DNA of 64,000 bases from Drosophila persimilis (taxonomy: Eukaryota; Arthropoda; Insecta; Diptera; Drosophilidae), in the NCBI RefSeq assembly GCF_003286085.1, contig NW_020825354.1, positions 496,001 through 560,000 of the forward strand, given 5' to 3'. Both the position numbers and the translations under genes were made by a program. Below the pieces are notes generated by a model. It worked only from the letters and a program-made list of their open reading frames with translations, did not search any database and was not told the origin of the DNA. This document shows positions 25,393 to 35,218 of the stretch, piece after piece (position 1 is the first letter of the stretch; each line of letters starts with the position of its first letter).

Positions 25393-26465
25393 GTTATACC
25401 CGATACTCAAAATGAGTATTGGGGTATATTAGATTTGTGGTAAAAGTGGATGTGTGTAACGTCCAAAAAGAATCGTTTCCGACCCCATAAAGTATATATA
25501 TTCTTGATCAGCTTCAATAGCCGAGTCGATTGAGCCCTGTCTGTCTGTCCGTCCCCTTCAGCGCCTAGTGCTCAAAGACTATAAGAGCTAGAGCAACGAT
25601 GTTTTGGATCCAGACTTCTGTGATATGTCACTGCAAAAAAAAATATTTCAAAACTTCGCCCCGCCCACTTCCGCCCCCTCAAAGGACGAAAATCTGTGGC
25701 ATCCACATTTTTAAAGATACGATAAATCCAAAAAGATGCCTATATCTTCTAGAGTGCAAAATCTGAACCAGATCGTATAATTATTATAGCCAGAATCAGG
25801 AAAACAATTTCATTCTCTCTCGCTCTGTCTGTCTCTAACACACTGGTTTCATGGTCGGTTTTGCCAATTGCAAAATATGAGTTCAAGGATCTCAGAACCT
25901 ATAAGACCCAGAGCAACCAAATTTGGTATCCACACTCCTGTGATATCGGACCTTGACCTTTTCGTGTCAAAATTGCGCCACACCTCCTTCCGCCCCCGCA
26001 AAGGACGAAAATCTGGGGCATCCACAAATCTCAGAGACTATTAAGGCTAGAGCAACCAAGTTTGGTATCCACACTCCTGTTAGATCTCACTATAAAACGT
26101 ATATCTCAGAATTTCGCCCCTCCCCCTTCCGCCCACACAAAAGACGAAAATCTGATGCATCCACAATATTGCAGATTCGAGAAAACTAAAAACGCAGAAT
26201 CATAGATAACGACCATATCTATCCGGTTGCTGAATCTGGATCATATCGGATCATTTTTGTAGCCAAAAGCAAGAAATCAATTTGCACTGGCTACGCAGCG
26301 CCCGACGTCACGCTCAGACTGATTTTCTGTCTCTCTCGCACGCACTATTTGTAGTGTCGTTTAATATTAGCGGCGTCTGCCGGAGGAGAGCCATACTGAC
26401 TTAGTATCGGGTATAACCGTAGAGTTGCGGTGTCCGCAGCAACTCACAACGTTCCCCCTCGTTTT
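25393..26465 (+). mobile_element. DINE-1/SGM-like Helitron relative inserted in the hAT gene
   Basis: Noncoding element. A perfect 15-bp inverted repeat (gttatacccgatact at 25,393-25,407 and its complement at 26,403-26,417) brackets the body. The body contains three diverged repeats of a block with TATAAGAGCTAGAGCAAC-, GGTATCCACACTCCTGT- and GGACGAAAATCTG-like parts (about 25,565, 25,880 and 26,025). After the right inverted repeat comes a terminal hairpin. The sequence matches what I know of obscura-group SGM and Drosophila DINE-1/INE-1 elements (cgtttccgaccccataaag, caatagccgagtcgat, ctgtctgtctgtccgtcc). No transposase inside. The outer right boundary near 26,460 is approximate. Confidence 0.85.
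26422..26445 (+). repeat. Helitron-type 3' terminal hairpin
   Basis: GAGTTGC (26,422-26,428) pairs with GCAACTC (26,439-26,445), with extra GC pairing in the loop. It lies just inside the element's right end, as expected for Helitron/Helentron 3' termini. Confidence 0.75.
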
Positions 26466-27628
26466 TGAGTACGAATTGGCCATAGAAAAAAATGTATCTG
26501 CAGAATACACTCTCAAATTTAAAAAGCGTTTCAGTCAAATTATATTTCTACTTTCTAGACTATATTTTGTCTGTAATAAATAGATTTAACATCATTTTTC
26601 AGTCTAGCAAAGCTGTAACACACATAATATATAAAAATACATATGGCTGAAACTTAAAAGTTTATATTAAGCTGTTATTTGAAAGACTTATCTATAAGGA
26701 ATACTGACTTAAATTTACTATATCCAAGCAGCAATGTTAATTTCGTAGAAATCCAAAAAATGAATTTGCCTCAAAGTGTCAAAATTAGAAAGAAATGAAA
26801 AATATGCATTTTTCCAAAGAGCACAGTCATTTTTGATCGAGTTGAGTATACAATTAAAGAAAAGGTTGCCTTTTAACGCGAAGGTTTTTAAACTTCTTTC
26901 ATTCCTAAACCCTGAAGAAATAGTCAATGGCCAATTATCAGATTTGCATGACCTGTATAAAAGATCCGCAGGGAATCGATAATGAATTTGTCCTCTTGAA
27001 AAATGATGATGTTCTTTTTAGTTTATTAAAAACACACAAAAGTCCTGGCCATTTCTGGTATACAATGGGACAAATAAAAGATTTCAACAATGCATTAAAA
27101 TATGAAAAAATTCAAAATTTGCAGAAGTACTGCTTATATTGCCAGTTTCGAATGCATCATGTGAATGAATTTTCTCCGAAGTGAACTAAATAAAAACAAA
27201 TACAAGAAATAGATTTAAGAATATAAATGTTTCAAATCTTTTATATGTGAGACAAGGTCTAAGGAAGAAAAACGGTTGCGAGAATTTTGAACCGAACACT
27301 GAAATGCTGTTTAAAAATCCCAGAGACATCGTTAGTGACGATAGTGATGTTAGTGATTAGTATATTATTAAGACTTTATTATTATTAATAAGTCTTATTA
27401 AGACTTAAGATTATTAAATGAAATTAATGAAACAATTATTTCGAATAGGCCAATCAAATAGGAAATAGATTCACCAATCGTATAAAATTATGAGGGCATG
27501 GCTAAATCTTCCATATAGCTGATATTCGACGGAAGATCAAAATTGAGGGAATCGTCGTATTTGTTGAATCGGTAATGGCCCGTTTGACAACATTTAAATC
27601 CTTGTCGCTCACATTCAAAAAAGTTAGA

Positions 27629-27675
27629 TTTGGCGCGCACCACTCGTAACCAGTCGATAGTATCGATAACCGAAC
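27629..27675 (+). repeat. Right copy of the DRE-containing direct repeat
   Basis: About 38 of 44 positions match 24,391-24,434, in the same orientation, including TTGGCGCGCA and cagtcgatagtatcgata with an exact DRE at 27,661-27,668. The two copies flank the hAT remnant, 3.24 kb apart. Confidence 0.75.
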
Positions 27676-28669
27676 TTGAATCGGGTAAGGACCTCTTTTA
27701 CCCGATTGAAAACAATGAGTCTCATTCCATGCACACATACCCTGGGGGAAATGGATGTTATAGAAATGTGAATATGTTTGTCATCCCAGGCAAAAGCAAT
27801 TTATTTTCAATATATTTTAATATTATTCAATATTATTTAATATTATTTTCAATATTTCAACGATATTTTAAAGCTTATTGTCTTCTTGTAGGGACCAAGA
27901 ATAGGTATCGGGATCGAGAGATATATACTGAAAACTAATCAAATGCTTAAATATGTACAAAAATGACAATCTGTAGAAAATCAATTTTTTATTGGTTTTC
28001 AAAGCAGCTTGAAAAACAAATTAATCAAAGAAGTAAACAAATATCTACCCGGCTGACAAGCCCGCAAGTGGTCAAAACCAGCATGTCAGAAATTACATTT
28101 AATGACGCTTCATTTCATGCCGACTAGCGTTTTATTTTGTTGACCTTTTTCATTTAAAACTAAACAATATGGTAGAAAATTGATTCATTAATCGGATAAA
28201 ATTATTTTTTTACGGCTGGGGCTCCTATTTAGCTAGTTATATTAGTCAGAATATTAAAATCGAGCAATTTGATTTCCGATCATGGACTGAGAACGATTAA
28301 CCCCTTGTTGACCAGTGGGTACTAGAATAGGCCACTAACCATACAGCATACAGTATACTGTATGGTTAGTGAATAGACTCCACGAAAATTATGAGTCTTG
28401 AAGAATTTTTGCGCAGTTCAGGGGAAAGATATCGTGGTCAATTTATTTGAAGGAAAAGAGAAAGGATGGATGTACAAGAAGAACTTACAAACAGTATTAT
28501 TTTCCGCGGCTTAGCTCCAGTTATTCACCTGTTTAAATAGAGGGGGCTTAAGTGGGCTAAGTTCGAATGGAAAGAAGAAGGAGGTGTCAAACCAACGGTG
28601 GCGCGCTTATTGAGATTGATCAGACAAATAAATTTGACCAAGCAATTAATTATTTGATCAATTAGTAAA
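27676..28669. other. Intergenic DNA before the peroxidase gene
   Basis: AT-rich DNA with a perfect inverted repeat at 28,333-28,371. The stretch 28,165-28,260 is a diverged copy of 27,455-27,530, suggesting another old repeat family. The peroxidase promoter should be in the last 300 bases; an initiator-like TCAGAC lies near 28,619, and no clear TATA box is present. Confidence 0.45.
28333..28371. repeat. Perfect 14-bp inverted repeat (cruciform-prone)
   Basis: CACTAACCATACAG (28,333-28,346) and its exact complement (28,358-28,371) surround an 11-bp spacer. The inner ATACAGTATACTGTAT is itself palindromic, so two alternative hairpins can form. Confidence 0.9.
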
Positions 28670-31600
28670 ATGTGTCGGATATTGTGTGTTTCTTTGCTCT
28701 TGTGGCATTTTTTATTGGTGTGTCAATTTGAGAATTCAGCAGCAGCCGCATTTTCTGCACGGCAGAGCCGCAACGATTTAGAAATTGATAATCAGCAGAC
28801 GTCTGCGGCACCTGTGTCTCCTGCTCCAACTGGAGCTACAGAAACAAGCACAGGTAAGTGCTATTTTGTAGTGATTTATTTTGTAACAAAATTTGAATAT
28901 TTTATTGCTTTCCGAGTGATTTTTATAATGGCCACCAAAGAACGGTTATTTTGTGAGCATAGTGTCATCCCATTCTAGCGCATTCTTGCACATCTCTATT
29001 TACGGTTATATCTACATTCATCTCTTTCTAGTCACCAGCGGGCTGCTGAAAAAATGTCTCCCATGTACCGGTGTGAAATGCGTGCCACAAATCCAGTGTC
29101 CAGCCCATGTTCGCATGAAAAGCCATGAGAAACCGCAAATTTGCGACCTTCCAGCCGGCAAATTTGGCTACTGCTGTCAGACGGGCCAGAACCACACAGC
29201 TCCACGCCTGGAGAGCAGGGAGCGTCGCGCAGATTTTCCCAGCTTTGTGTCTCCCACCTTACTGGATGAGGCCCGGCGAAATTTTGAGCATCTGATGCAT
29301 GGTGTGGCCCAGATACCCGTTCATCGGGGTCTGCCCGACTTCAGTCACGGCATTGTCTTCCACTCCACGGCCAAGGAGGATCTGCACAACTTTGGGCTGT
29401 CCCACAATGCCCTCGAGCAGGTCTTCACCACACAGCTCTTCAGCAAGATGGAACAGCTACCCGTGGACGATATCATCACCAACAACGTACCGATAAAGTT
29501 CACAAAGACACCGCTGGACCAGCACTGCCAGGCACCGCCAATTTGTCGGAACATCCAATCCGTGTATCGCAGCTTTGACGGGACATGCAACAATCCGTCG
29601 CCAGCCCGGTCGCATTGGGGTGCTGCCGGCCAGCCCTTGGAGCGTATGCTGCCGCCGGCCTACGAGGATGGCATCTGGAATCCCCGTGTCCACTCGACTG
29701 ACGGCACTCTTCTGTTGGGGGCTCGCAAGATCTCCCGAATCCTCCTGGCCGATGTCGATCGTCCCCATCCCAAGTACAATCTTCTGGTGATGCAGTTTGG
29801 ACAGGTTTTGGTTTGTATATGCCCCACCACTAGAAACAGAACCTGTGACAAGAGATTCACTTACCTTTGACAGGCACACGATGTCTCGCAGACCTCCACA
29901 GTGCGTCTCGACGGTGGGGATCTAGTGCAGTGCTGTTCTCCTGGGGGAAAAGGGCCATTGAATCCACAGCAGACCCACTTTGCCTGCATGCCGATCTCCG
30001 TAGATCCGGATGATGAATTTTACAATGCCTTCGGCGTTCGTTGCCTGAACTTGGTGAGGCTCTCCCTTGTGCCGAATCGGGACTGCCAGCTCAGTTATGG
30101 CAAGCAAATGAGCAAGGTAACGCACTTTTTGGACGTCTCGCCGGTGTACGGCTCCAGTCAGGAGGCAGCCCGTGATCTGAGATCATTAAAAGGCGGACGC
30201 TTGCGCATGCTGGACGATTTCGGGCGGGATCTTTTGCCGCTGGCGGACGACAAGAAGGCCTGTGCTAGTGAGGAGGCCGGAAAGTCTTGCTTCAAGTCGG
30301 GTAAATACACTAGTCTTTATTCTTGTGTCCCCATGTGCCTAATGGAGAAAGAGCTCTGCAGGAGACGGACGCACCAATCAGATCATATCGCTCATTACCC
30401 TTCAAATACTCTTCGCTCGCGAGCACAATCGTGTGGCCGATATACTGGCCCAGATCAATCCATCGGCCGGCGATGAGTGGCTCTTCCAGGAGGCACGGCG
30501 CATCGTCATTGCCGAAGTGCAGCACATCACTTACAATGAGTTCCTGCCGATTATCATTGGACCGCAGCAAATGAAGCGCTTCCGACTGGTGCCCCTCCAT
30601 CAGGGCTATGCGCATGACTATAGCCCGGACGTGAATCCTGCTATAACCAACGAATTCTCTGGTGCTGCCTATCGCATGGGGCATTCCAGGTTTGTTTCTG
30701 GATTAACTTTTTTACATATTGTACACATGATGCATGAATTTTGGTATCCCCGCTCTAGTGTCGATGGAAAGTTCCACATACGGGGCGAGCATGGCCGCAT
30801 TGATGAAGTGATCAATATCCCGGATGTGATGTTCAATCCGTCGCGTATGCGCAAGCGTGAGTTCTATGATAATATGCTCCGGACCCTTTACAGCCAGCCC
30901 ATTCAGCAGATCGACAGCTCTATTACCCAAGGAGTAAGTATCATCTTATATCTCTTATACCCTACCCTTGACTCTTAATTAATGGATTGATTCTTCACTC
31001 ATTCATTCATGAGCAGCTCAGTCGATTCCTGTTCCGCGGTGATAATCCATTCGGTCTCGATCTGGCCGCCATAAATATACAGCGTGGGCGCGATCAGGGT
31101 TTGCACTGCTACAACGATTATCTGGAGCTTATGGGTGCCCCCAAGATTAAGACTTTCGATCAGTTTCCCCACGAGGTACGAGTGCCAGATGGTTTCTCTT
31201 TGAGAATGGATGATTCGATTTCTCCCCACACAACAGGTTGGCCAAAAGCTGGCTCGCGCTTATAGGACGCCGGATGACATTGATTTGTGGGTTGGTGGAC
31301 TCCTGGAGAAAGCCGTTGAGGGCGGAATTGTGGGCGTTACCTTTGCCGAGATCATTGCCGATCAGTTTGCGCGCTTCAAGCATGGAGATCGTTACTACTA
31401 CGAGTACGATGCTGACATCAATCCCGGCGCCTTCACACCCAACCAGCTGCAGGAGATTCGAAAGACAACGATGGCTCGTCTGATTTGCGACAATGCCGAT
31501 CGCCTAACGCTCCAGGGAGTGCCCGTGGCCGCCTTTATCCGTGCTGACTTTCCGGGGTAAGAGAATGTCGCAAAGATCGATCCCAGGAAGTGTAATGGAA

Positions 31601-31695
31601 GCTCATGAGCCAAACCTCTTTTTTGCAGCAACCAAATGATTGGCTGCGATGATCCCAGCCTGCCTGCCGTCAATCTGAATGCCTGGCGCACTTGA
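28670..31695 (+). CDS. Secreted animal haem peroxidase, 8 exons, 812 aa
   Basis: Peroxidase-cyclooxygenase superfamily enzyme, expected to be secreted and to use hydrogen peroxide. Exons: 28670-28853, 29032-29810, 29874-30300, 30362-30689, 30759-30933, 31017-31175, 31237-31556, 31629-31695; all GT..AG, in phase, complete with start and stop. A hydrophobic signal peptide covers about residues 1-25. A Cys-rich CLIP-like segment (CLPCTGVKCVPQIQC ... FGYCC) follows near residues 65-110. The catalytic domain then shows RSFDGTCNNP, distal-side QVLAHD (His about 323), FLDVSPVYGSS, LFAREHNRVA, the proximal haem His in YRMGHS (about 571) and AINIQRGRDQGLHCYN. The usual RGRDHG is RGRDQG here. The exon 2 donor was placed at 29,811 because it keeps the conserved QVLAHD spacing. 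It resembles fly peroxidases such as CG5873, but the orthologue is not certain. A poly(A) signal follows at 31,813. Confidence 0.95.
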
Positions 31696-31812
31696 GATTA
31701 TTTCTAAATTATTCATTTTTATTTATAATTATTTATCAAGTTTTTAATGCGCCCGAGTGCTCGGTGGAATGTATGGGGAATATACCCCCGATTTATGTAA
31801 CAAAGAAACGAA

Positions 31813-31818
31813 ATTAAA
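31813..31818 (+). terminator. Candidate poly(A) signal ATTAAA for the peroxidase
   Basis: Common variant hexamer 118 bases after the TGA stop, followed by TG-rich sequence (gtcatgatatgtgattattg). Confidence 0.55.
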
Positions 31819-31942
31819 GGTCATGATATGTGATTATTGAGTTTCATATTTGCAGTGGATCATGGCCATTTCATTGATGTTAGTTTGATTTCATTTATTA
31901 TTTGAATTCGAATTTAAATTTAATTTTGCATATCGGTTAGGT

Positions 31943-31985
31943 TAGTGTGACCGCACACATGTGATAAGAGCAATACAAATCGATA
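31943..31985. promoter_or_regulatory. Motif 1 plus DRE core promoter
   Basis: An exact Motif 1 match (CGGTCACACTA, minus strand, 31,943-31,953) and an exact DRE (AATCGATA, 31,978-31,985) lie within 43 bp, a combination typical of TATA-less fly promoters. It lies 250 bp past the peroxidase stop and 35 bp before the ATG at 32,020. Motif 1 in this orientation usually drives leftward transcription, but no leftward coding exon is visible. Confidence 0.6.
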
Positions 31986-32019
31986 CATATCGGTTCGGTT
32001 CAGTGTGTCCAGAGAAAAA

Positions 32020-32166
32020 ATGAGCAAGTTCAAAGGCTGGCTTGACCACTTTACAACACTGCGCTCATATGCGCGCGTCCAGCGGGAAATTCAAAGACAA
32101 TTGTACATCCTATTTTGCATACACACAAAAATGTCTTTATTGTTTCGTTTTTTAGTTGGTTTTTAG
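32020..32166 (+). CDS. Candidate 48-codon small protein gene
   Basis: The ATG lies just after the DRE and an AGAGAAAAA leader (good fly start context). It encodes a basic, amphipathic N-terminus (MSKFKGWLDHFTTLRSY, then ARVQREIQRQ) and a hydrophobic C-terminus, ending TAG at 32,164-32,166. The first 27 codons look coding; the rest runs into T-rich sequence like the surrounding UTR. It may be a microprotein, the first exon of a gene whose rest is missing, or a decayed duplicate. Function unknown. Confidence 0.35.
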   Translation: MSKFKGWLDHFTTLRSYARVQREIQRQLYILFCIHTKMSLLFRFLVGF

Positions 32167-34900
32167 TTCTCAAATGTTGGTATACGTTGTGTCTGTTGTT
32201 GGAAATACATAGTTTTGCTATTTATACGCTAAAATCTATTCGAATTCGGTTCCGTTTCATGTTAAATACCATTTTTTGTAGTGTTTGTCGTTTTGAAATG
32301 TTCTTCGTCTTGAAACCAAATCACTTCGTTGGGGGGTGTCATTTCTCAAATGACTAAACAAAACATATAAACATTGTCCAGTATTTGGTCATTTCGTACG
32401 TGGTTTTCGGGCTCAATGTGCGGGGCAACAAAGGGTACAATTATATTATATTTTTTGTTTTCGTTTGTACTTTATGGAAATGAGATTTCGTTTTGTTTCG
32501 TTTCGCTTCGTTTCGTATTTTTTGTTTTGTTTTTTTGTTTTTGTATTTTGTGTGTTGTTACCTTTACGTTTACTTGTTTTGGTTCCACATACTAGGTTAA
32601 TGGTTTTGTTTTGTAGCTTGGAATACATAAAATACATATCGATCGATCGGTTCTGCTTTAGCACAATTACATTTACTTTTTGTATGTATGTATGTATGTA
32701 TGTATGTATGTATGTATATATGTATATATATATTTACTTTCGTTTAGTTTATTATAGAATTCTTGTGTTAAACATTTATAAATATGCATTTTGGTTTGCT
32801 TCCACTTCGTCCTTTTGTTCCTTCATTTTTCCGCAAACATAAACTATTTAGGGCAATGGATTTCTCCGATTTATTCTGATCCATCAGATTTATGAATCCC
32901 CACACTTGTCTCTACTCCCCCTCAGTGTACAACATTTAAAGCTTGACTATATTTCTGTTAGTTATATTTTCTGTTTTTTGGGCTGGAGTTTTTTGGGGAA
33001 ACTTCTTTGGGGTCTTGGAAGAGGGAGGGACCCCTTTTTTATTGTTTCTTCTTGGGTCCTGCTACAATAAAATTTCGCTTACTCATGCAACATTTAACAT
33101 CTATGCTTGACAATCATCCAATCCAATCCTCATATATGTATGGTATATACATATGTGTATATCTTTATTTGTATCTTTCTTTCCTTCTTTAGCTTTTATT
33201 CATTTTAATGTTAATGGTAAAAAAATCTAAAAAAAAATCTTTTGCTCTTTTTGGTTCACACACATTCCCCTCTAGCATCCGCAGCATCCGTAGCATCCGT
33301 AGCATCCCTAGCATTCAGAGTTCTCTTCCAAAAACTGGACTTGGGAGTTCGCTCTGGTCCGATCCGATGATTGGGAGCGGGGTGGGTTGGGGTATTCCAA
33401 GCCTTGGACTTGTCTCTGTGTGGCACATTCTTCTTCTTCTCCTTCTCCGTCCTACCCTCCTCTTTATATAGTATATCGTAATAATAGATTTTTAAAAATA
33501 AGGTTTCTTATATTTGTGTGTAGCTTGTGCTAGACATCTGCAAATACCACACAGGAGATTCGATTTCGATTAGTGGGGGTGGGGGGAGGAGTTCGATTGG
33601 GAGGAGATTATTATCGTTACGGGGGGATATGACGTTTAAAGCTGTTTTACAAGTACAATGTCTAGAAAGGAATGTTTGGTATTATTCAATTTGATTACTG
33701 TTCCCAATCCAAGGCTAATCCTCTGGCAGGTCAAGTGGATTACACTGGATTACAGGGTACTTTTATAGTCGCCAACAAGAAAATTCATTTTACACCGATT
33801 TTTCACGGATTTTTCTATCGTAGTATTTCTGTGGGAGGGTAGGGTTCGGTCTTTTGCTATGACGGGTTTTTTAAGGTATTTTCGGTATTTTTCCGGTACA
33901 TTGAACTACTTTGCAAATTGTTTCTATTTTTAAAAGATATTTCCTCCTTCCTTTGGACATGAGTTAATTGTTTTAATATGTATGTTTCATATTGTTTAAA
34001 ATTTAATTATCAATATATACAAAAAAATAACGTTCAGTCAATTATAACTATATATATATATATATATGTATATGTATATACATATTATATATCCACATAC
34101 GATTACGAATACAAAAAAATAAATAAGACAACAACAACAAATAACATATAAGGTAACACAACAACAAAGGAAAACGGGATACACACACACATGGGGGTGG
34201 GGGTGTGGGTATTGGGATCACACACATATCGTATATCTGGATACATGGTTTCATGGTGTTGAGTTGAGTTTTTAATCGTTTTTTATGCTAGAAATTGTAT
34301 GCATTTTTCGTATGCATTTCGGTTTATTCTCCCCTACGCTTTTCTTCCCTACGACATTTACATCGACATTGTTTCATCCTTCTCTTCATCCTCTCTCACT
34401 GGTCTCTTCCTCTCTCTTTCTCTTGTCCCACTCTGTTTTGCTCGATGACTTTTTGTTAATTATTTAATACACATATGTTAATAATCAGTCGCATAAATGA
34501 ATCACCTTGCTTTTCTTTTGTTTCCTTCCATCTGCACACGGACTCTGGGGCGTTTGCGCCTTCAAGCCTATATCCATCATCCATCATCCATCATCAGTTC
34601 TCAAGCAACAAACTAAGAGACTATCTAATACTCCTCTGTGTTCCGCTAGGGCACACCACACACACATACACAAACACACGCTATACAAAATTTCCCATAA
34701 GCGAGTGGAGCGATTCAGGATTTGTCTACGATGAAATCTCGAAAAGAGATCGAGCATCCGTTAATGGGAACATGCGAATGTCCTGCCCTGCCTAATAGAA
34801 TTTAACTTTGGCATACAAGAAAAGAAACCAAAACCAAAAGAGTACTAGCACAGTGGAAATGCATTTTGAGAGTCAACTTTGTGGCATTGTGGCTGCACTT
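32167..34900 (-). other. Probable long 3' UTR of the DPP10-like gene
   Basis: T-rich on the plus strand (A-rich as RNA from the minus strand), no coding support, several minus-strand poly(A) signals (complement of tttatt at about 34,321, 33,169 and 32,135). It holds the TATG repeat at 32,681-32,735 and TA runs near 34,050. Long AU-rich 3' UTRs are common in fly neuronal genes; the true end is not fixed. Confidence 0.4.
32681..32735. repeat. (TGTA)n / (TA)n microsatellite
   Basis: About nine TGTA units grading into TATATA. Confidence 0.9.
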
Positions 34901-35218
34901 CTAGTGCTGCAGGATGCGTGTCTTTTCGGCCAGGGCCGTCTCCGATTGCTCCAGCCGGCGCTTGCTGCTGTAGTTGCACAGCTTGCCAGAGACCTTGCTA
35001 AGGGTGGTGGAGGTGCTCGAGGAGGTCATGAGGTCGAGCACCTGGAGGCTGTTGTCCAGCTCGTCCAGAGCGGAGAGCGACGCACTGGTGGTGGTGGCCG
35101 TGATGAGAGTGCTGAGATTGCTGCCGTGCTGCCGATCGCCGGGATCGGGATCAATGTCGATGTCGCTTAGCTGATTGGCCAGCGGATCCTCGTCGTAAGG
35201 ATCGTAGGGGGGTCTTAA
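34901..35218 (-). CDS. In-frame 105-codon C-terminal extension of the DPP10-like protein (readthrough candidate)
   Basis: Immediately after the TAA at 35,219-35,221 the same frame continues for 105 sense codons and stops at TAG (34,901-34,903). It opens LRPPYDPYDEDPLANQLSDI and continues with acidic, then Ser/Thr-rich, then basic sequence, ending near EKTRILQH. Codon choice is strongly Drosophila-like (CTG, GCC, ATC, AGC, GAC, CAG), unlike the A/T-rich UTR beyond. A stem-loop (GATCCT at 35,203-35,198, AGGATC at 35,190-35,185, 7-nt loop) starts 15 nt after the stop. The stop context is CAA TAA TTA. Readthrough is the simplest reading. A spliced bypass was considered: an acceptor-like AAG lies at 35,214, but no partner donor in the right phase was found. 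Confidence 0.7.
   Translation of the reverse strand, partial: LRPPYDPYDEDPLANQLSDIDIDPDPGDRQHGSNLSTLITATTTSASLSALDELDNSLQVLDLMTSSSTSTTLSKVSGKLCNYSSKRRLEQSETALAEKTRILQH

Larger units (their letters stand above)
24565..27360 (+). pseudogene. Dead hAT-superfamily transposase (BED finger to dimerisation domain)
   Basis: Remnant of a cut-and-paste DNA transposase. From 24,565 the frame gives a BED-type zinc finger (C..C....H..H near 24,660-24,730), broken early by a TAG at 24,598-24,600. From about 24,850 follows RRAELMFVAAAAEHNIPF, FPDSDIGQGFACKRTKS and the hAT core SIIIDEYTDV; a frameshift lies near 25,170. The block LHSCIARMIEQWDAL ends at 25,392, where the DINE-1-like element is inserted; the frame resumes after it near 26,465 (EYELAIEKNVSAEYTLKF). 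The C-terminal dimerisation motif LPVSNASCE..IFS is at about 27,139-27,177, with a TGA at 27,166-27,168 where Arg is expected (fits CGA to TGA decay). The frame ends with an acidic tail at 27,360. Not functional. Terminal inverted repeats were not found. Confidence 0.85.

Noticed and set aside
34808..35170. 120-codon plus-strand frame
   Set aside because: Antisense shadow of the readthrough extension, which has the better codon use and continues the DPP10-like frame.
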